Below are positions 31,203-41,627 of a stretch of DNA of 64,000 nucleotides, in pieces (position 1 is the stretch's first letter; each line of letters begins with the position of its first letter). Location: contig OX457040.1 of NCBI GenBank assembly GCA_949752735.1, positions 3,311,225 through 3,375,224 on the forward strand, given 5' to 3'. A model generated the notes under the pieces. That model worked only from the letters and a program-made list of their open reading frames with translations, was not told the origin of the DNA and did not search any database. Position numbers and translations under genes: made by a program. The DNA comes from Lumbricus terrestris. Lineage: Eukaryota; Annelida; Clitellata; Crassiclitellata; Lumbricidae.

Positions 31203-31428
31203 CAAATGTTTGTATGTGCACTTATTATAGCGCCCCTTCAAGCTCTCCACTCAGAGGCTCTTCCAACTGCAGATCGGACACTGCATCGGAGTTTCACACC
31301 GAAGCGATGAGCAATTGTGAGTGAAGGGCTTGCCCAAGGTCCTTACGCGGCGACTTGAGGTGGATTCGAACCTGCAACCGTTCGGCTGCAAGGCGACGAA
31401 CATACTCACTACACCACCGCGCCTCACA
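31203..31428 (-). mobile_element. tRNA-derived SINE with an L2-like 3' tail
   Basis: On the minus strand GGCGCGGTGGTGTAGTGAGT gives an A box (TGGTGTAGTGAG, 31405-31416) and GGTTCGAATCC (31362-31372) is a perfect B box. The body contains ACCTTGGGCAAGCCCTTCAC. The 3' end GAGCTTGAAGGGGCGCTATAA matches the 3' ends of the L2-like LINEs in this window, which suggests those LINEs mobilised it. Other copies: 37118-37232, 51180-51370 and 57213-57446. Confidence 0.85.
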
Positions 31429-31654
31429 GTGATCCTTCTTATCACGCAGTAACGTTTAACTGAAGTTACGACTATTCTCGAAGTTCTAATTGGCTTTTGG
31501 AGCAAGCCTTTTTGACCAGAAAGTAGCCTACATTGTTCGGAATTGTATTGAATGAAGAAGAAAACTACTTTTTGAAGAGAGAATGTAAAATGAAGAATCA
31601 TAACTGGGCTGAAATCAAACACCTCTAATAAACATTTTAAGGTGCCTATAAATA
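31429..31654. repeat. Diverged repeat with D-motif
   Basis: TTGAATGAAGAAG..ACTACTTTTTGAAGAGAG and GAAATCAAACACCTCTAATAAAC (31609) repeat the order seen at 53540-53620 and 57450-57530. Confidence 0.5.
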
Positions 31655-31735
31655 TTTAATATGCCAAACAAATTACTGTCCAGGAAATACAGCCTCTGTT
31701 GTCACAGGCCCTCGTCAAATCTGGATCCATCCATC
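31655..31735 (-). repeat. A-element copy, diverged
   Basis: AATATGCCAAACAAATTACTG, CAGCCTCTGTTGTCACAGG and GTCAAATCTGGATCCATCC are recognisable. The hairpin stem is disrupted. Confidence 0.75.
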
Positions 31736-32119
31736 CAATATCCAACTTCTGAATAAGCTATAACAGGCTCAAACTTGTAGGACGGAGTCACGTAGCAGCC
31801 TCTCCTAAAAGTCTTCGACCGGAGACTCTATTTCGAAACAGATTATCCCTGGCAGACCAGTTTCAAAAATAAACTAGGCTCCTGTGATTATTCGGTGGGA
31901 GAGAATATTATTCTCATCCGCCGCTGAAATTAAGTCTTCCTCGTTCAGCGTTAAAAGGGTTTCAGTCGCATTAAATTTATAAAGGTGCAGGTTAAACCGT
32001 TAGTTTACGTTGCTAAATTATTTATCAAGAGCTTGTAAATTGCATATATTTTAATAAGAAATTTCTTCCAATGGACATATAGAGTTTCAACCAATCTTGA
32101 CTTTTTTTGGGGGGGGGGG

Positions 32120-32200
32120 CAGTGGCGGCGCCAGGATTTCATTTGAGGGGGGCTGGTTGAGAGGGACGAATCGCGGAGGAAATTCTCCATTTTCATTTGC
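32120..32200 (+). mobile_element. End of a hAT element of the 20999-24004 family
   Basis: CAGTGGCGGCGCCAGGATTTC at 32120 equals the right terminal repeat of the inner hAT plus its next bases, followed by a GGGGGGCTGG stretch as in that element. A run of ten or more G precedes it. I could not find a second end or an 8-bp duplication, so it may be truncated. Confidence 0.6.
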
Positions 32201-32399
32201 CAAAATTTCTGACGACCTTTTTTAGTTATAAATACTCTCTACCAACGTCATCAGCCTTTATTGTCGTTTGCTAAATTCTTTTTACGACTTTAATATACAG
32301 CCTCTCGCTCAGAAGTGTTGCTGAATGAGTAGACGAGAGCAGTTCAATTGAGCGTAATATGGCTCGCAACACTGAAGAGTGGAGACAACGCAATAAGAG

Positions 32400-32460
32400 T
32401 TTAAAATAAAACACCTTTATTAAGATCTTAAAACCGCTATAAATAGCCAAACTTCTAGGC
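32400..32460 (+). repeat. D-motif copy
   Basis: AAAATAAAACACCTTTATTAAG is followed by AAAACCGCTATAAATAGCC at the usual spacing. Confidence 0.6.
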
Positions 32461-32574
32461 ACTCGGTACTGAAGACATCATTAAAAGAAAGAAACTGCAT
32501 TTGAAATTAATTAAATACCTTCAAACGCAATAATATGCACATAATATTGCTTTAATGTTGATTACAATGTCTCA

Positions 32575-32682
32575 TTTGACTCCGCCACTGGTTGCACTGC
32601 CAGTTCCAAGCCTGCATAAAAGAGGAGGGCGTGGCCAATGGTCTTTGTTACCACACAGTGACGTTAAACTGCAAATACCACA
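32575..32682 (+). repeat. RTE-tail-like repeat
   Basis: ACTCCGCCACTGGTTGCACTG, CCAGTTCCAAGCCTGCATAA, AGAGGAGGGCGTGGCCAATGG and CACAGTGACGTTAAACTGC are present. Its end, GCAAATACCACAACC, leads straight into the microsatellite that follows. Confidence 0.7.
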
Positions 32683-32909
32683 ACCACCACCACCACCACC
32701 ACCACCACCACCACCACCACCACCACCACCACCACCACCACCACCACCACCACCACCACCACCACCACCACCACCACCACCACCACCACCACCACCACCA
32801 CCACCACCACCACCACCACCACCACCACCACCACCACCACCACCACCACCACCACCACCACCACCACCACCACCACCACCACCACCACCACCACCACCAC
32901 CACCACCAC
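32683..32909. repeat. (ACC)n microsatellite, about 75 perfect units
   Basis: About 227 bp of uninterrupted ACC trinucleotide. It starts at the end of an RTE-tail-like repeat whose other copies carry only a few such bases, so it likely grew from that tail. Poly-Pro, poly-His, poly-Trp and poly-Gly frames across it are artefacts. Confidence 0.98.
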
Positions 32910-32989
32910 AATGTCTCATCCACCTGCATTAAAATATACAATTTGCTCAATCTATCTGTTCTCTGGTGCAAAAAGAGGGGCAGTCCCTT

Positions 32990-33275
32990 AAGTTGACCCT
33001 GAGGGGGTGCCATTGGATGTGAAGCGTCAGAGACTTCATTTTCTTTGTCTCGGCATATATGAGGGAAGGTTACCAGTTCTTTTATTCGCTTCCAATGAAC
33101 AGTTTAGGTCAGTGTTCTCATCAGAGCTAAGATGACTATTGATTGAAGGATGGGGTGGAAAGGGTGGGGCAGAAATCTTCCGCCAAATGATTATCTGTAC
33201 AGCATTGGAATTGAACCCCTGACCTTTCGAATGACAGTCAGGCAGACATTTTTCTACTATCGGACTACGGTGTAA
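32990..33275 (-). repeat. tRNA-derived SINE, Asp-like head
   Basis: On the minus strand the B box is GGGGTTCAATTCC (33207-33219), with CTGACTGTCATTCGAAAGGTC upstream as an anticodon-arm remnant with GTC. The body continues to CTTCACATCCAATGG. It lies immediately after the (ACC)n tract and about 100 bp of other sequence. Confidence 0.65.
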
Positions 33276-33740
33276 ACTGAATGAGAAATTCTTTCAAATG
33301 ACGTTAACCGCCATTGATACCATAGAGCATCCTTAAGCTATAATTGACAGCCATTGCAGTCATAAATAATTCAATGGCGCTTAACTAGACTAGGTTAAAT
33401 CAGGTCAAAATCAACTGCCCTGACACGAATAAGATGTGGTTGAACAATAGATAAGACAAATAAGAACAATTCGCTGTTTAGAAATTTACTAAAATATTTT
33501 CAAATTATATGTACTGTATAATTCTTGTCAACAGCCTTCGGAATAATCACACTGAAAATTTCTAAAAATATCAGATATGTAGGTAGACAGTAAGAAAGTG
33601 CATTGAAGATCATTATCTGTGTGAAAATGCACTTCAAAGTCACTGGATTTGTCGACGGTGAAATGTGACAATGCAACATGGTACGTTAAAAATAAGACAC
33701 CTTTAATAAATGGTGCTCGTAAGTTATAATATGCCACAGA
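33276..33740 (+). repeat. LR1 module with D-motif
   Basis: TTCGCTGTTTAGAAATTTAC, GTGTGAAAATGCACTTC, ACTGGATTTGTCGACGGTG and then AAATAAGACACCTTTAATAAA (33689) with AGTTATAATATGCC follow the LR1 order. Confidence 0.5.
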
Positions 33741-34195
33741 CGTGGTTTTCATCATCGTCGGCAGTCTGTTGCGTGGTATAATTGTTGAAACAAGGACAGA
33801 TAAGCTTATTGTACGAAAGTGATTTCACGAAGACAGAAAATTACACATGAAAGACAGATGTGAAAACAACGAATTATCACTCGTGGGCGTCATCCAAAAT
33901 AATCGCAAAAAGAGTTAAAGAACAACTAAAGTTTTCTAGATGATATATAAATGACGAATGGAACAGTCTTCAAGAACTGAGAACATTTAAGCGACAATTA
34001 TTATTTACATTCAAATTGCCGTCAACATCACAATATCATTACCGATACATTGAGTATTGAAATTATTGAAATTATAAGCTTATGCAGTTGTTTCTTGCAG
34101 ATGCAACGAACCTGAAGTTTATTAATGCAAGAAAACTCTTCTGACTTACTAATTGATTTACTAAAAATTTATTATATACTTCATCCTTCCACCGA
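33741..34195. other. Unassigned sequence
   Basis: AT-rich sequence without recognisable features, apart from similarity of its middle (CAGTCTTCAAGAACTGAGAACAT) to 14635-14665 and 38190-38210, another dispersed repeat. Confidence 0.3.
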
Positions 34196-34345
34196 CAGTG
34201 TTGTAATCAAGACAATATAGATTGCATCGTCGGTAGTAAGCTACCTCTTTGATGCTTTACACACATGACACTAATGTCAAACGTCAGCATAGATGCAAAC
34301 AGCTCGAAAACAGCTTTAACAGTTTTCTAAAAGGAGATTGAGTGT
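34196..34345 (-). repeat. LINE 3' UTR copy
   Basis: GTTGTAATCAAGACAATATAG, TCGTCGGTAGTAAGCTACC and AACGTCAGCATAGATGC repeat the 3' UTR of the LINE that follows (34350-34450) and of that at 2820-2930. The repeated start (AGTGTTGTAATCAAGACAAT at 34196 and 34350) shows a direct duplication of the 3' end. Confidence 0.7.
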
Positions 34346-34776
34346 TGTAATCAAGACAATTTATATAGCATCGTCGGTAGCAAGCTACTTCTATGATGCT
34401 ATACACACATATTAATACTATCATCAAACGTCAGCATAAATGCAAACTGCAAACAACTGTTTGCTAAAAGGAGATTCAATTTTTATATCTGTATTCGATG
34501 CTGGAAGACTGTTCCAGGTGCTTGGGCCAGCGACCCGAAAGGCACGATCACCCGCTTTAGTTTTGGTTGCAGGGACGGTACATATTCGAGTGAAAGTCCG
34601 AGATCACGGACCTCATTCATTGGCACGACAGTATCCCCACCAATGGCGAATAAATTGCAGTCTAGCTTTTCCACTCTGCGTGAAGACGAGCACCAGAGAA
34701 ATTCCGTGTTGGCCAATTCATTCATTATTTTTTGCTGAGTTGTCTTTGGGGCAAAGGCGGAGCAGGAAACCTCCAA
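34346..34776 (-). pseudogene. L2/CR1-like LINE with internal deletion
   Basis: From the 5' side the minus strand reads NTEFLWCSSSRRVEKLDCN, then AIGGDTVVPMNEVRDLGLSL, the region just behind the RT active site. At about 34590 it jumps to VPATKTKAGDRAFRVAGPST, WNSLPASNTDI and the C-terminus. The ~150 residues between these parts, present in the copy at 2800-3525, are missing and the frame changes at the joint. Confidence 0.75.
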
Positions 34777-35085
34777 ACAATTTCCGCTTTTTGGGGTGTT
34801 TTACCCCCACCCCCTCTCGGTCTCTCAATCGACAATCAAGTCCTGCAACCAATGAACAATCATATGGATCTGCGGTTTAAAACTGTGTACGAATTTCTTC
34901 CTTCTCAACTTTAACGACGTTTGTTGCCATAAGATGTTGTTCAATTATTGTAATAAATCCTATAAAATAATGACGCTTAGCATGATTTGGTTATGTAATG
35001 ATGTGACGACGTTATGACGTCTTCGGCCATGACAATCACAGGATGTCAATAAGCAATTGAAGAGTGATTCAAATATTAGTAGTCG
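34777..35085. other. Unassigned sequence
   Basis: No feature is recognised except an AGGATGTCAATAAGCAATTG segment (35040) resembling the GATGTCGCTAA module. Confidence 0.3.
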
Positions 35086-35632
35086 TGTGGATTATTATTT
35101 TTTAATGGCGTTGACTTCGTCGTCTCTGTCGACCGTTAGATGTCGCTAAACAGTGGAAGATGTACCTTGGCATAATAATATTGCGAGTGCGCTGATGGCC
35201 GTAAGATATTCAAAGCTGTCAAATTTTGAAATAGGCTCCAATAGAGACACCTTTAATAATGAGTCTTCATATTGAATAATTTAATTTTGGTTCACACAGT
35301 TATAAATGACTAGATAACATATATGTAGAAAATCGACTTCAAATAAATGACTGGCTCGCTTAGCTACATGTAATTTTTTATAGTTTCGATGTAGATTCAT
35401 ATATTTTTTAACCTGAGTATTCATTTTGTCACTGACATAGCGCAACCAGTGGCGGAGTTTATATCCAACTGCTAGCAACATCCTGACCTTGACATAATAA
35501 TAATACGAGTGTGCTGATGGCCGTCAGATATTCAAAGCTGTCAAATTTTGAAATTAGCTCGAATAAGACACCTTTAATAAAGTGTCTTTACGTGCAATAA
35601 TATTTATTTTGGTTCACATAGTTATAAATAAT

Positions 35633-35731
35633 ACAAAAACTGGCTTATTAAGTGCTGCAATATGCCAAGCAAATTTCTGTCCAGGGTAACGGCCTCTGTT
35701 GTCATAGACCCTGGTCAAATCGGATCCATCC
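35633..35731 (-). repeat. A-element with 15-bp target duplication, first of two
   Basis: It starts ACAAAAACTGGCTTATTAAG and ends AAATCGGATCCATCC. ATAGTTATAAATAAT flanks it at 35618-35632 and 35732-35746. The paralogous site at 35299 has AGTTATAAATGACT without insertion. Confidence 0.93.
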
Positions 35732-35746
35732 ATAGTTATAAATAAT

Positions 35747-35851
35747 GCAAAAGACTGGCTTATTAAGTGCTGCAATATGCCAAGCAAATTTCTGTCCAGG
35801 GTAACAACCTCTGTTGTCATAGACCGTGGTCAAATCGGATCCTTCCATCCA
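35747..35851 (-). repeat. A-element, second of two at the same site
   Basis: It starts GCAAAAGACTGGCTTATTAAG and ends CGGATCCTTCCATCC. AGTTATAAAT follows at 35853-35862, so this copy shares the target word with the preceding one. Two insertions into the same word or a tandem duplication of element plus target would both explain it; close similarity favours duplication. Confidence 0.9.
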
Positions 35852-36008
35852 CAGTTATAAATGACTGGGTGACATATGTTGAACATTGACAGTAAATATA
35901 TATTATGACTGACTCGCTTAGCTACATGCAATTTTTTATTGTTTCGATGAAGATTCATATATTTTTAAACCTGAGTATTCATTTTGTGCAGAAATGAACG
36001 CTACATCA

Positions 36009-36361
36009 CAGTGGTTCCCAACCCGTGACCTGCGGGCGAAAAGGGGCCCTGTCAGAGGTGTTTAATCAAGCTTGAAAAATGGCCCTCATCTCTCAAAGAT
36101 TTAACAAATCTATATGTCGAAAATTGACGGTTTGTACATGATAGAACACAATATTATTTCCTATTATACATTATTTTATTTTGATGTCTATAAATAACAT
36201 CAAACATTCTAATTTGCTTTAATTATTAAAAATGTATTGGCTTTTGGTTAATTAAATGTCATCCTTTTGGCACCATAATGTCCTACAACAACAAAATTGG
36301 CCATCGTGACCTCCAACCTTGAAAAAGTGGCCCATAAGTAAAAAATAGCTGGGAACCACTG
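36009..36361. mobile_element. Short non-autonomous hAT element
   Basis: CAGTGGTTCCCAACC begins at 36009 and the inverted CAGTGGTTCCCA ends at 36361, the well-known Charlie-type hAT end. Internally, GACCTGCGGGCG near the left and TGGCCCATAAG near the right are GC-rich subterminal pieces. The 8-bp flanks (CTACATCA, CTCTATGC) do not match well, so the duplication has decayed or one side has been altered. It has no coding capacity. Confidence 0.75.
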
Positions 36362-36374
36362 CTCTATGCATTGG

Positions 36375-36495
36375 TTTATTGCAAGCTGTGATATCTCAAA
36401 CCAAGCACAAAATCATGGGTTGGGGTGGTAATCAACCCCACCCTCTTGGTAGTCCATGTCACAAAAAGCTTGGTAGCCTGAGGGTTAATGTCAGA
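36375..36495 (-). repeat. Possible piggyBac-type end
   Basis: On the minus strand TTAACCCTCAGGCTACCAAG begins at about 36494 and is followed by an imperfect palindrome around ACCACCCCAACC. It resembles TTAA-flanked ends such as 18847. No partner end was found. Confidence 0.3.
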
Positions 36496-36935
36496 TGTAA
36501 AGTGATGGACTATGGCAATGCTGGAATAAAACAACTGGATGCCAAAGAAGCAGAAGGTTCTTGAATAAGTCGGGGCCCTGCGCTTGGCTTTCGAGTGGCG
36601 CTCTAGAGATATAGAGATTTTGATTGCGATTGTGATAAGAGGTCTCGAAAACCCATATTATAGTTCATAGCTTCCGAATCTTGATTATCTTTCTATGCAG
36701 TGAATGCATTACTGTCATCTAAAATTGCAATAACATCAGCCAGTTGCAATATTCCAAAAGTGTATAATGGTGCCTAGCCTGGCAAGGTTAGGTAAGGTCC
36801 AATTGGCATACTCAAACTGTTGCTAGACATCATACCTTGGTGACTATTTGCTGCCGTGAGTGCAATGTAACTTCGAAGTAATGTGTTCTGTCGACCGCAA
36901 TATGTCGTTAATTGGCGAAATTAAACACCTTTTAT
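36496..36935. repeat. Unassigned sequence ending in a D-motif
   Basis: GTCGACCGCAATATGTCGTTAATT is followed at 36917 by GAAATTAAACACCTTTTATAC. The rest is not recognised. Confidence 0.4.
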
Positions 36936-37117
36936 ACGTTGAACACCTTGCATATATCTCGAAATAATATTTGTATTTTTAATCGTTCGACCTCCAGAGA
37001 CAAACAAAATGTTTAATGAAGATGATTATAGCATTGCTAAAGACCATAATAATAAGACATGTCTAATAATGGCCTCAGTGCCATACATGCTAAACTTACA
37101 GATCACGAACCTTTGCT

Positions 37118-37232
37118 CGCTTTCTGACAGTGCCAGCCCCAAGGTCCCTACGCGGCGACTTGAGGTGGATTCCAGCCTCGAACCTTCCGGCTTCAAGGCA
37201 ACGACGCCACCACTACAACACCGCGCCTTATT
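37118..37232 (-). mobile_element. tRNA-derived SINE, head half only
   Basis: On the minus strand AAGGCGCGGTGTTGTAGTGG, GGCGTCGTTGCCTTGAAG, CCGGAAGGTTCGAGGCTGG and TCAAGTCGCCGCGTAGGGAC match the head of the SINE at 57213-57446. The B box is damaged (GGTTCGAGGCTGGAATCC, an insertion in the consensus). The L2-like tail is absent. Confidence 0.75.
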
Positions 37233-38879
37233 TAGATTAATCATCCTCGATATGACAAAGTGTTGCTAAGAAGAATTAAGCATTCATCATCATCTATGTC
37301 ATTATCTGTAATATAACAAAATAATTTATTTCATCCGTAACGTTGCTTGTTTTTGTAATTATCAGATTCGTCCTCCTGCTTTTTGATATCTGGGGACTGG
37401 CACATGACTGGCACATGACATTATGTGGCACCGGTGAATAAGCTGGTCTCCCTGACGTGGCTTTTGTGGGCGCTGAGAAATTCTCGAAGATTTACATTAC
37501 ATTACATTAATATCGTAAAACAGCAACAAGTAGCCCCCACCCTAAGTTAGAGAATTAATTTTTGAGGCAATCTACGATGGAGAAGCGTTGCATAGAAGTA
37601 ATGCTGTACAAAAAGTTAATGCACGAAGAACGAAAATTACATCTGCACGCCTTGCAAGGATACAGGAAGATAACGTATTGTGATCATATGTGTACGCCAT
37701 TAAAATCAATTAATAATTACAAAAACAAGAAAACGAAATATACATGTAATTTTTCGTTTATTGAAGAACGCCGTTGGTCGTTGACAGGTCGCAACCTGTC
37801 ACTGAAACGATGTACAAAATGTTGTGCAGGTTTCTTAATTAATATCAATCTTCACTTCAAACAGCACGTCATCTGACCTGTCGATGGCGAGATGTCGTGT
37901 AACTATGAAAATGGCATGTTGACTTGAACCAAGAACTAAACACCTTTCACAGACATCACCGTTATGATATATTAAGCATGGGCATGGAATTCCGAACAGT
38001 AATCTTTGGGCACTGACAGGAATTATTGCCGGAGAAACTTACATGACATTTTGAATGACAGAAAAGAAAAGAAATATTGTAATAACACGTCTATGATACC
38101 CAAGTTAATCGTAATCAGAGTTAAAAATAAGACAGCAACATGTGGACAGTTTTAACAAATGTCGCAAAATGGACAAGGGTGACGGTCTCCAAAAACAGAG
38201 AACATCTGACAACTGCAATAATAATAATTTCAAATTGTTTGCGGATTCATAATGTCGTGAAGTTGATTCTGGAAATTATCGGTATAAGTAAGTAAGTAAA
38301 TATGCATATTCTTTATTAATCTAACTGCAAAACCGCATTTTGGCTTACATGAAATTTGGCATCATAAAGCATTCTTAAAAGGCTTTTTCTCATAAGTTAG
38401 ATCATATGACCCGGGGCGCATGGAACAGAGGAGTTTCCTTATACTATGCGTTGCCTAAAGATGTCTTCAACAATGAAGCTCATCAATGTAAATAATCTCC
38501 GCTAACATTGCAATAGAATAACTAAGGAGTTGTGCAACGGTAAACGAACCGTAGTTAGGGCTTCGGATTTAAACGATTTTTTAACTGATCAATAGTCAAA
38601 TATTTCACAGATTAACTTCTGGCTTGCTCGAACAATTTTCTGACATTATAAAACGCTAGTTTTTTTCACGATGTCGAGAGTCCACTTTCCGATTAAATAA
38701 CATCGTGAACAATGTTGATGACGTGAATCTTTATAGTGGGTAACTAAGAATAATTTTGCATTTAATGTATACACAAAATAGAAAAAAAACTAGAGAGAGG
38801 AAAATAAACTGTTTTCATTGCAATAAGCAGTTCATAAGAAATCTTGTGGTAACTAGACGGAAACTCGTCACTTTAAATA
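37233..38879. other. Unassigned sequence with a D-motif at 37931
   Basis: GGCGAGATGTCGTGTAACTATG (37884) precedes AGAACTAAACACCTTTCACAG (37930). The 104-codon frame at 37562-37876 is Lys/Cys-rich and unrecognised. A (TAAG)n stretch is at 38284-38299. No gene is supported. Confidence 0.35.
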
Positions 38880-39015
38880 TTTAAATATCATTTGTCGTGT
38901 GGATTATTTCATGTGGCGTCGACGTCGTCGTCTCTGTCGACCGCTAGATGTCGCTAAACACTGGAGAATGTACGTTTTGAAGTGGCCTTAAACACCTTTA
39001 TTATGTTGGACATTA
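38880..39015 (+). repeat. LR1-like module with D-motif
   Basis: GTCGTGTGGATTATTTCATG, GTCGTCTCTGTCGACCGC, TAGATGTCGCTAAACACTGG and CCTTAAACACCTTTATTATG (38981) follow one another. The same blocks occur at 35085-35180. Confidence 0.6.
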
Positions 39016-39241
39016 ATTCTACAATTGCGAGCATCCAGTTAATTAAGTTAATCATCAATGCCATTTCTGTGGTTTAATTGTTATTTAAAGTCACTGTGTG
39101 ATAACAAAAGAAATGTAAAAAAATTGCCTCTATCATCATACGCTATTGTTAAACTGTCCATTATGTTTTTTATACCGATTATGTAACGTCGTCATATTAT
39201 GACATCAATGGCCATTGAGTGAGCTAATTGCGTATGAAACG

Positions 39242-39560
39242 TCACTCTCTTAAGAGGCTGCTTACTCCATTTAAAAAGGTGTCTGTCATGTCAAGCGACG
39301 GTTGGCTACAAGAATGGAGTGTAATTATTGTCTGAAGTCTCCTGTCACGAGCCACGTTCAAAAGGTGTGTGCCCACGAGGCCAATACATTCCGAGATGTT
39401 GTCCAGCCATGCAATCGTGGGTCTGCCTCGTCCTCGTACTCCCTCCATGAGACCCGTCATCAGACTGCTCTCGATAATGTCATGCGGCTGTCTAATGATG
39501 TGACAAAAATATCGCAATTTTATCGCTTTGACTTGAAATAAGATTTCGCGCTCGCTTTTC
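39242..39560 (-). pseudogene. RTE-like LINE C-terminal fragment
   Basis: The minus strand stays open and reads VKAIKLRYFCHIIRQPHDII, ESSLMTGLMEGVRGRGRPTI, AWLDNISECIGL and a final CSQPSLDMTDTFL. This is the K-LRYFGH-IR ... G-RGRGRP---W-D-I end of RTE-type proteins. About 100 residues remain and the 5' part is missing. Confidence 0.75.
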
Positions 39561-39592
39561 ATGTATCATCATTATCTGTGCGTTATATAATA

Positions 39593-39594
<2 letters not shown>

Positions 39595-39691
<97 letters not shown>

Positions 39692-39706
39692 GACAGAGAG
39701 AGAGTA

Positions 39707-39740
<34 letters not shown>

Positions 39741-39747
39741 GGACAGA

Positions 39748-39780
<33 letters not shown>

Positions 39781-39801
39781 GACAGAGAGAGAGAGAGAGT
39801 A

Positions 39802-39866
<65 letters not shown>

Positions 39867-39909
39867 GACAGAGAGAGAGACAGAGAGAGAGTATGAGAGA
39901 GAGAGAGAC

Positions 39910-39946
<37 letters not shown>

Positions 39947-39963
39947 GATAGAGACAGACAGAC

Positions 39964-40055
<92 letters not shown>
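39595..40055. repeat. Compound microsatellite (TA)n then (GA)n/(GACA)n
   Basis: (TA)n spans about 39596-39639, then GA-rich repeats with interspersed GACA blocks to 40054. Such polypurine tracts can form triplex DNA. Frames across it are artefacts. Confidence 0.97.
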
Positions 40056-40058
<3 letters not shown>

Positions 40059-40934
40059 TCTACACGCGCCGAGTATATAACATATTCATTTGTGATCAGT
40101 CGGGACTATAGTACAATGATTGCCTGCTTGACAGCTAGTATTGTTACCCTTGTTTATTTTTTCAGTTGTTTTTAGAAGATCTCCATATTTGTTTGTCTCT
40201 CGTCTGTTTGTTTGTCTGTCTCCTTATTTTTGTACTACACATACGCAGTTTGAACACTTACACGCTCAAAATCATCCCATGCAAACACGCCTACATGTGG
40301 GACTGCATGCTATAGGACCTGCTATAAAACAGCAATCGTCCAGCACATCATTTACTTCCACGTTGTGTGTTCAGGGAGAATCATGCTCAAATTTAAACGT
40401 TGCTTTCCTCTGCGCTGCTTAATCATTTCGTATAAACGGTTTGAAGCACTAAGAGCCATTGCATTCCATCAGGTGCAAACGTCAGTTTATTTAAAATGAA
40501 GAATGATCCAATGATAAATGATGTGGGTTTCTGAACGCTGATTGGAGGACACTCACAGCTTACAGAATTGTTTTGTATAGAGTTTAATAGCATAAAGTTC
40601 CCGCGGCGTTCAAGTCTTTCGTGGTGACTCTAATGTTGAGATTTCTGTGTGCAACTGACCGTCTCTGAAACTATTGTGTTTTGTTCTCTTGGTCGTTATA
40701 CAGCATGTTTTCCAATACGAAGCCAGTTTCACGCATATGTAAGTTGTTAGCCGGAATAGCCCATTTTCATTGGGCAATAGGCATGAAATTATTGTTACCA
40801 CATAGCGCCAGTTGCAAATTTTGAGAAAGAAGGAATGTGACTTCAAAGTTCAATAAGATGTTGTTAAATCCACGAACTTCTGTAGCATTAGACTGAAACC
40901 CATTTCTCAAATGAAATGCTTACGGATCGTGGTC
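40056..40934. other. Unassigned sequence
   Basis: Short frames only, for example 40141-40422, which starts with a hydrophobic stretch but is not recognised. No TE boundary is seen. Confidence 0.3.
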
Positions 40935-40939
40935 AACGC

Positions 40940-41165
40940 CAGCTTTTAACCGCCATTAAAACAAGAAAGATGAAATATTTTCTTCACATTATGAGGAAAA
41001 GTGGACGCTGTTTTGGAAAGAGAGAGAATGCAGGGTACAACAGCTAGATCGAGAGCACGTGGAAGACCTCCAACGACCTGGATTTTTAACATTATGTCAT
41101 GGACAGGCTTGGCCATAATTGAACTACTGAGGACGATAGAGGAAATAATATTATACATTTGGAGA
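40940..41165 (+). pseudogene. RTE-like LINE C-terminal fragment, frameshifted
   Basis: IKTRKMKYFLHIMRK is followed, after a frame change, by RGRPPTTWIFNIMSWTGLAI and IELLRTIEEIILYIW, matching the FGH-MRK ... RGRP---W--NI--WTGL end of RTE-type proteins. It lies on the opposite strand to the better copy at 39242-39560 and has lost both ends. Confidence 0.65.
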
Positions 41166-41256
41166 CATTATTTTTGACGGTTCATGTGTGGCTAACCTTC
41201 AGATCGCAGACGGCTAACGGCAAGATAAGACCAGCCAGAACGTGAAATGAAATAAC

Positions 41257-41290
41257 TGGAATTAAACACCTTCATAAAGAAAGATAGTTT
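41257..41290 (+). repeat. D-motif copy
   Basis: CTGGAATTAAACACCTTCATAAAG. An ACGGCAAGATAAG segment lies upstream where GATGTCGCTAA would be expected. Confidence 0.5.
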
Positions 41291-41464
41291 ACGCTAATTA
41301 ATGGATAAAACTAGGCCCTAATGCTGTATAATCATCAAGTTTGTGCAACGTAAAGTCGACGGCAACTGTATTGGTAGTAAGTAGACGCTACAGATTAAGA
41401 GCCTAACCTATAAATACCTTTATTCATGTTACAGATAGTGACAACGTAGTAATCCTGGAAAATG

Positions 41465-41590
41465 GTTCTGCAGTAAATGGTAACTATTGGCATTATCGTG
41501 TATATTTGTTAGTACCAGTCCCAAAATAAAAAAGCGAGGAGGGCGATTGCGACAACCACGAAAACCGTATATCGTTAAACATAGGCAACC
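41465..41590 (+). repeat. RTE-tail-like repeat, diverged
   Basis: TTCTGCAGTAAATGGTAAC, AGTACCAGTCCCAAAATAA and AGCGAGGAGGGCGATTGCG, then ATCGTTAAAC. The same diverged variant lies at 44935-45060. Confidence 0.5.
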
Positions 41591-41627
41591 GTGACAGCAT
41601 TAAATAGAGCAATACACGGGCGTTGAC

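Larger units (their letters stand above)
35090..36000 (+). repeat. Tandem segmental duplication of ~280 bp with D-motifs
   Basis: The blocks 35170-35440 and 35490-35985 are paralogous: GCTGATGGCCGTAAGATATTC, AAAGCTGTCAAATTTTGAAAT, a D-motif (35245 and 35564), TTTTGGTTCACA, AGTTATAAATGACT, CTCGCTTAGCTACATG and CCTGAGTATTCATTTTGT. The second copy contains two A-elements at AGTTATAAAT; the first keeps the uninterrupted site at 35299-35308. Confidence 0.85.

Noticed and set aside
32555..33013. Five overlapping open frames of poly-Pro, poly-His, poly-Gly, poly-Trp and poly-Val
   Set aside because: All are translations of the (ACC)n microsatellite; no flanking protein features.
39893..40111. Arg/Glu-rich protein
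   Set aside because: Translation of the (GA)n/(GACA)n tract.
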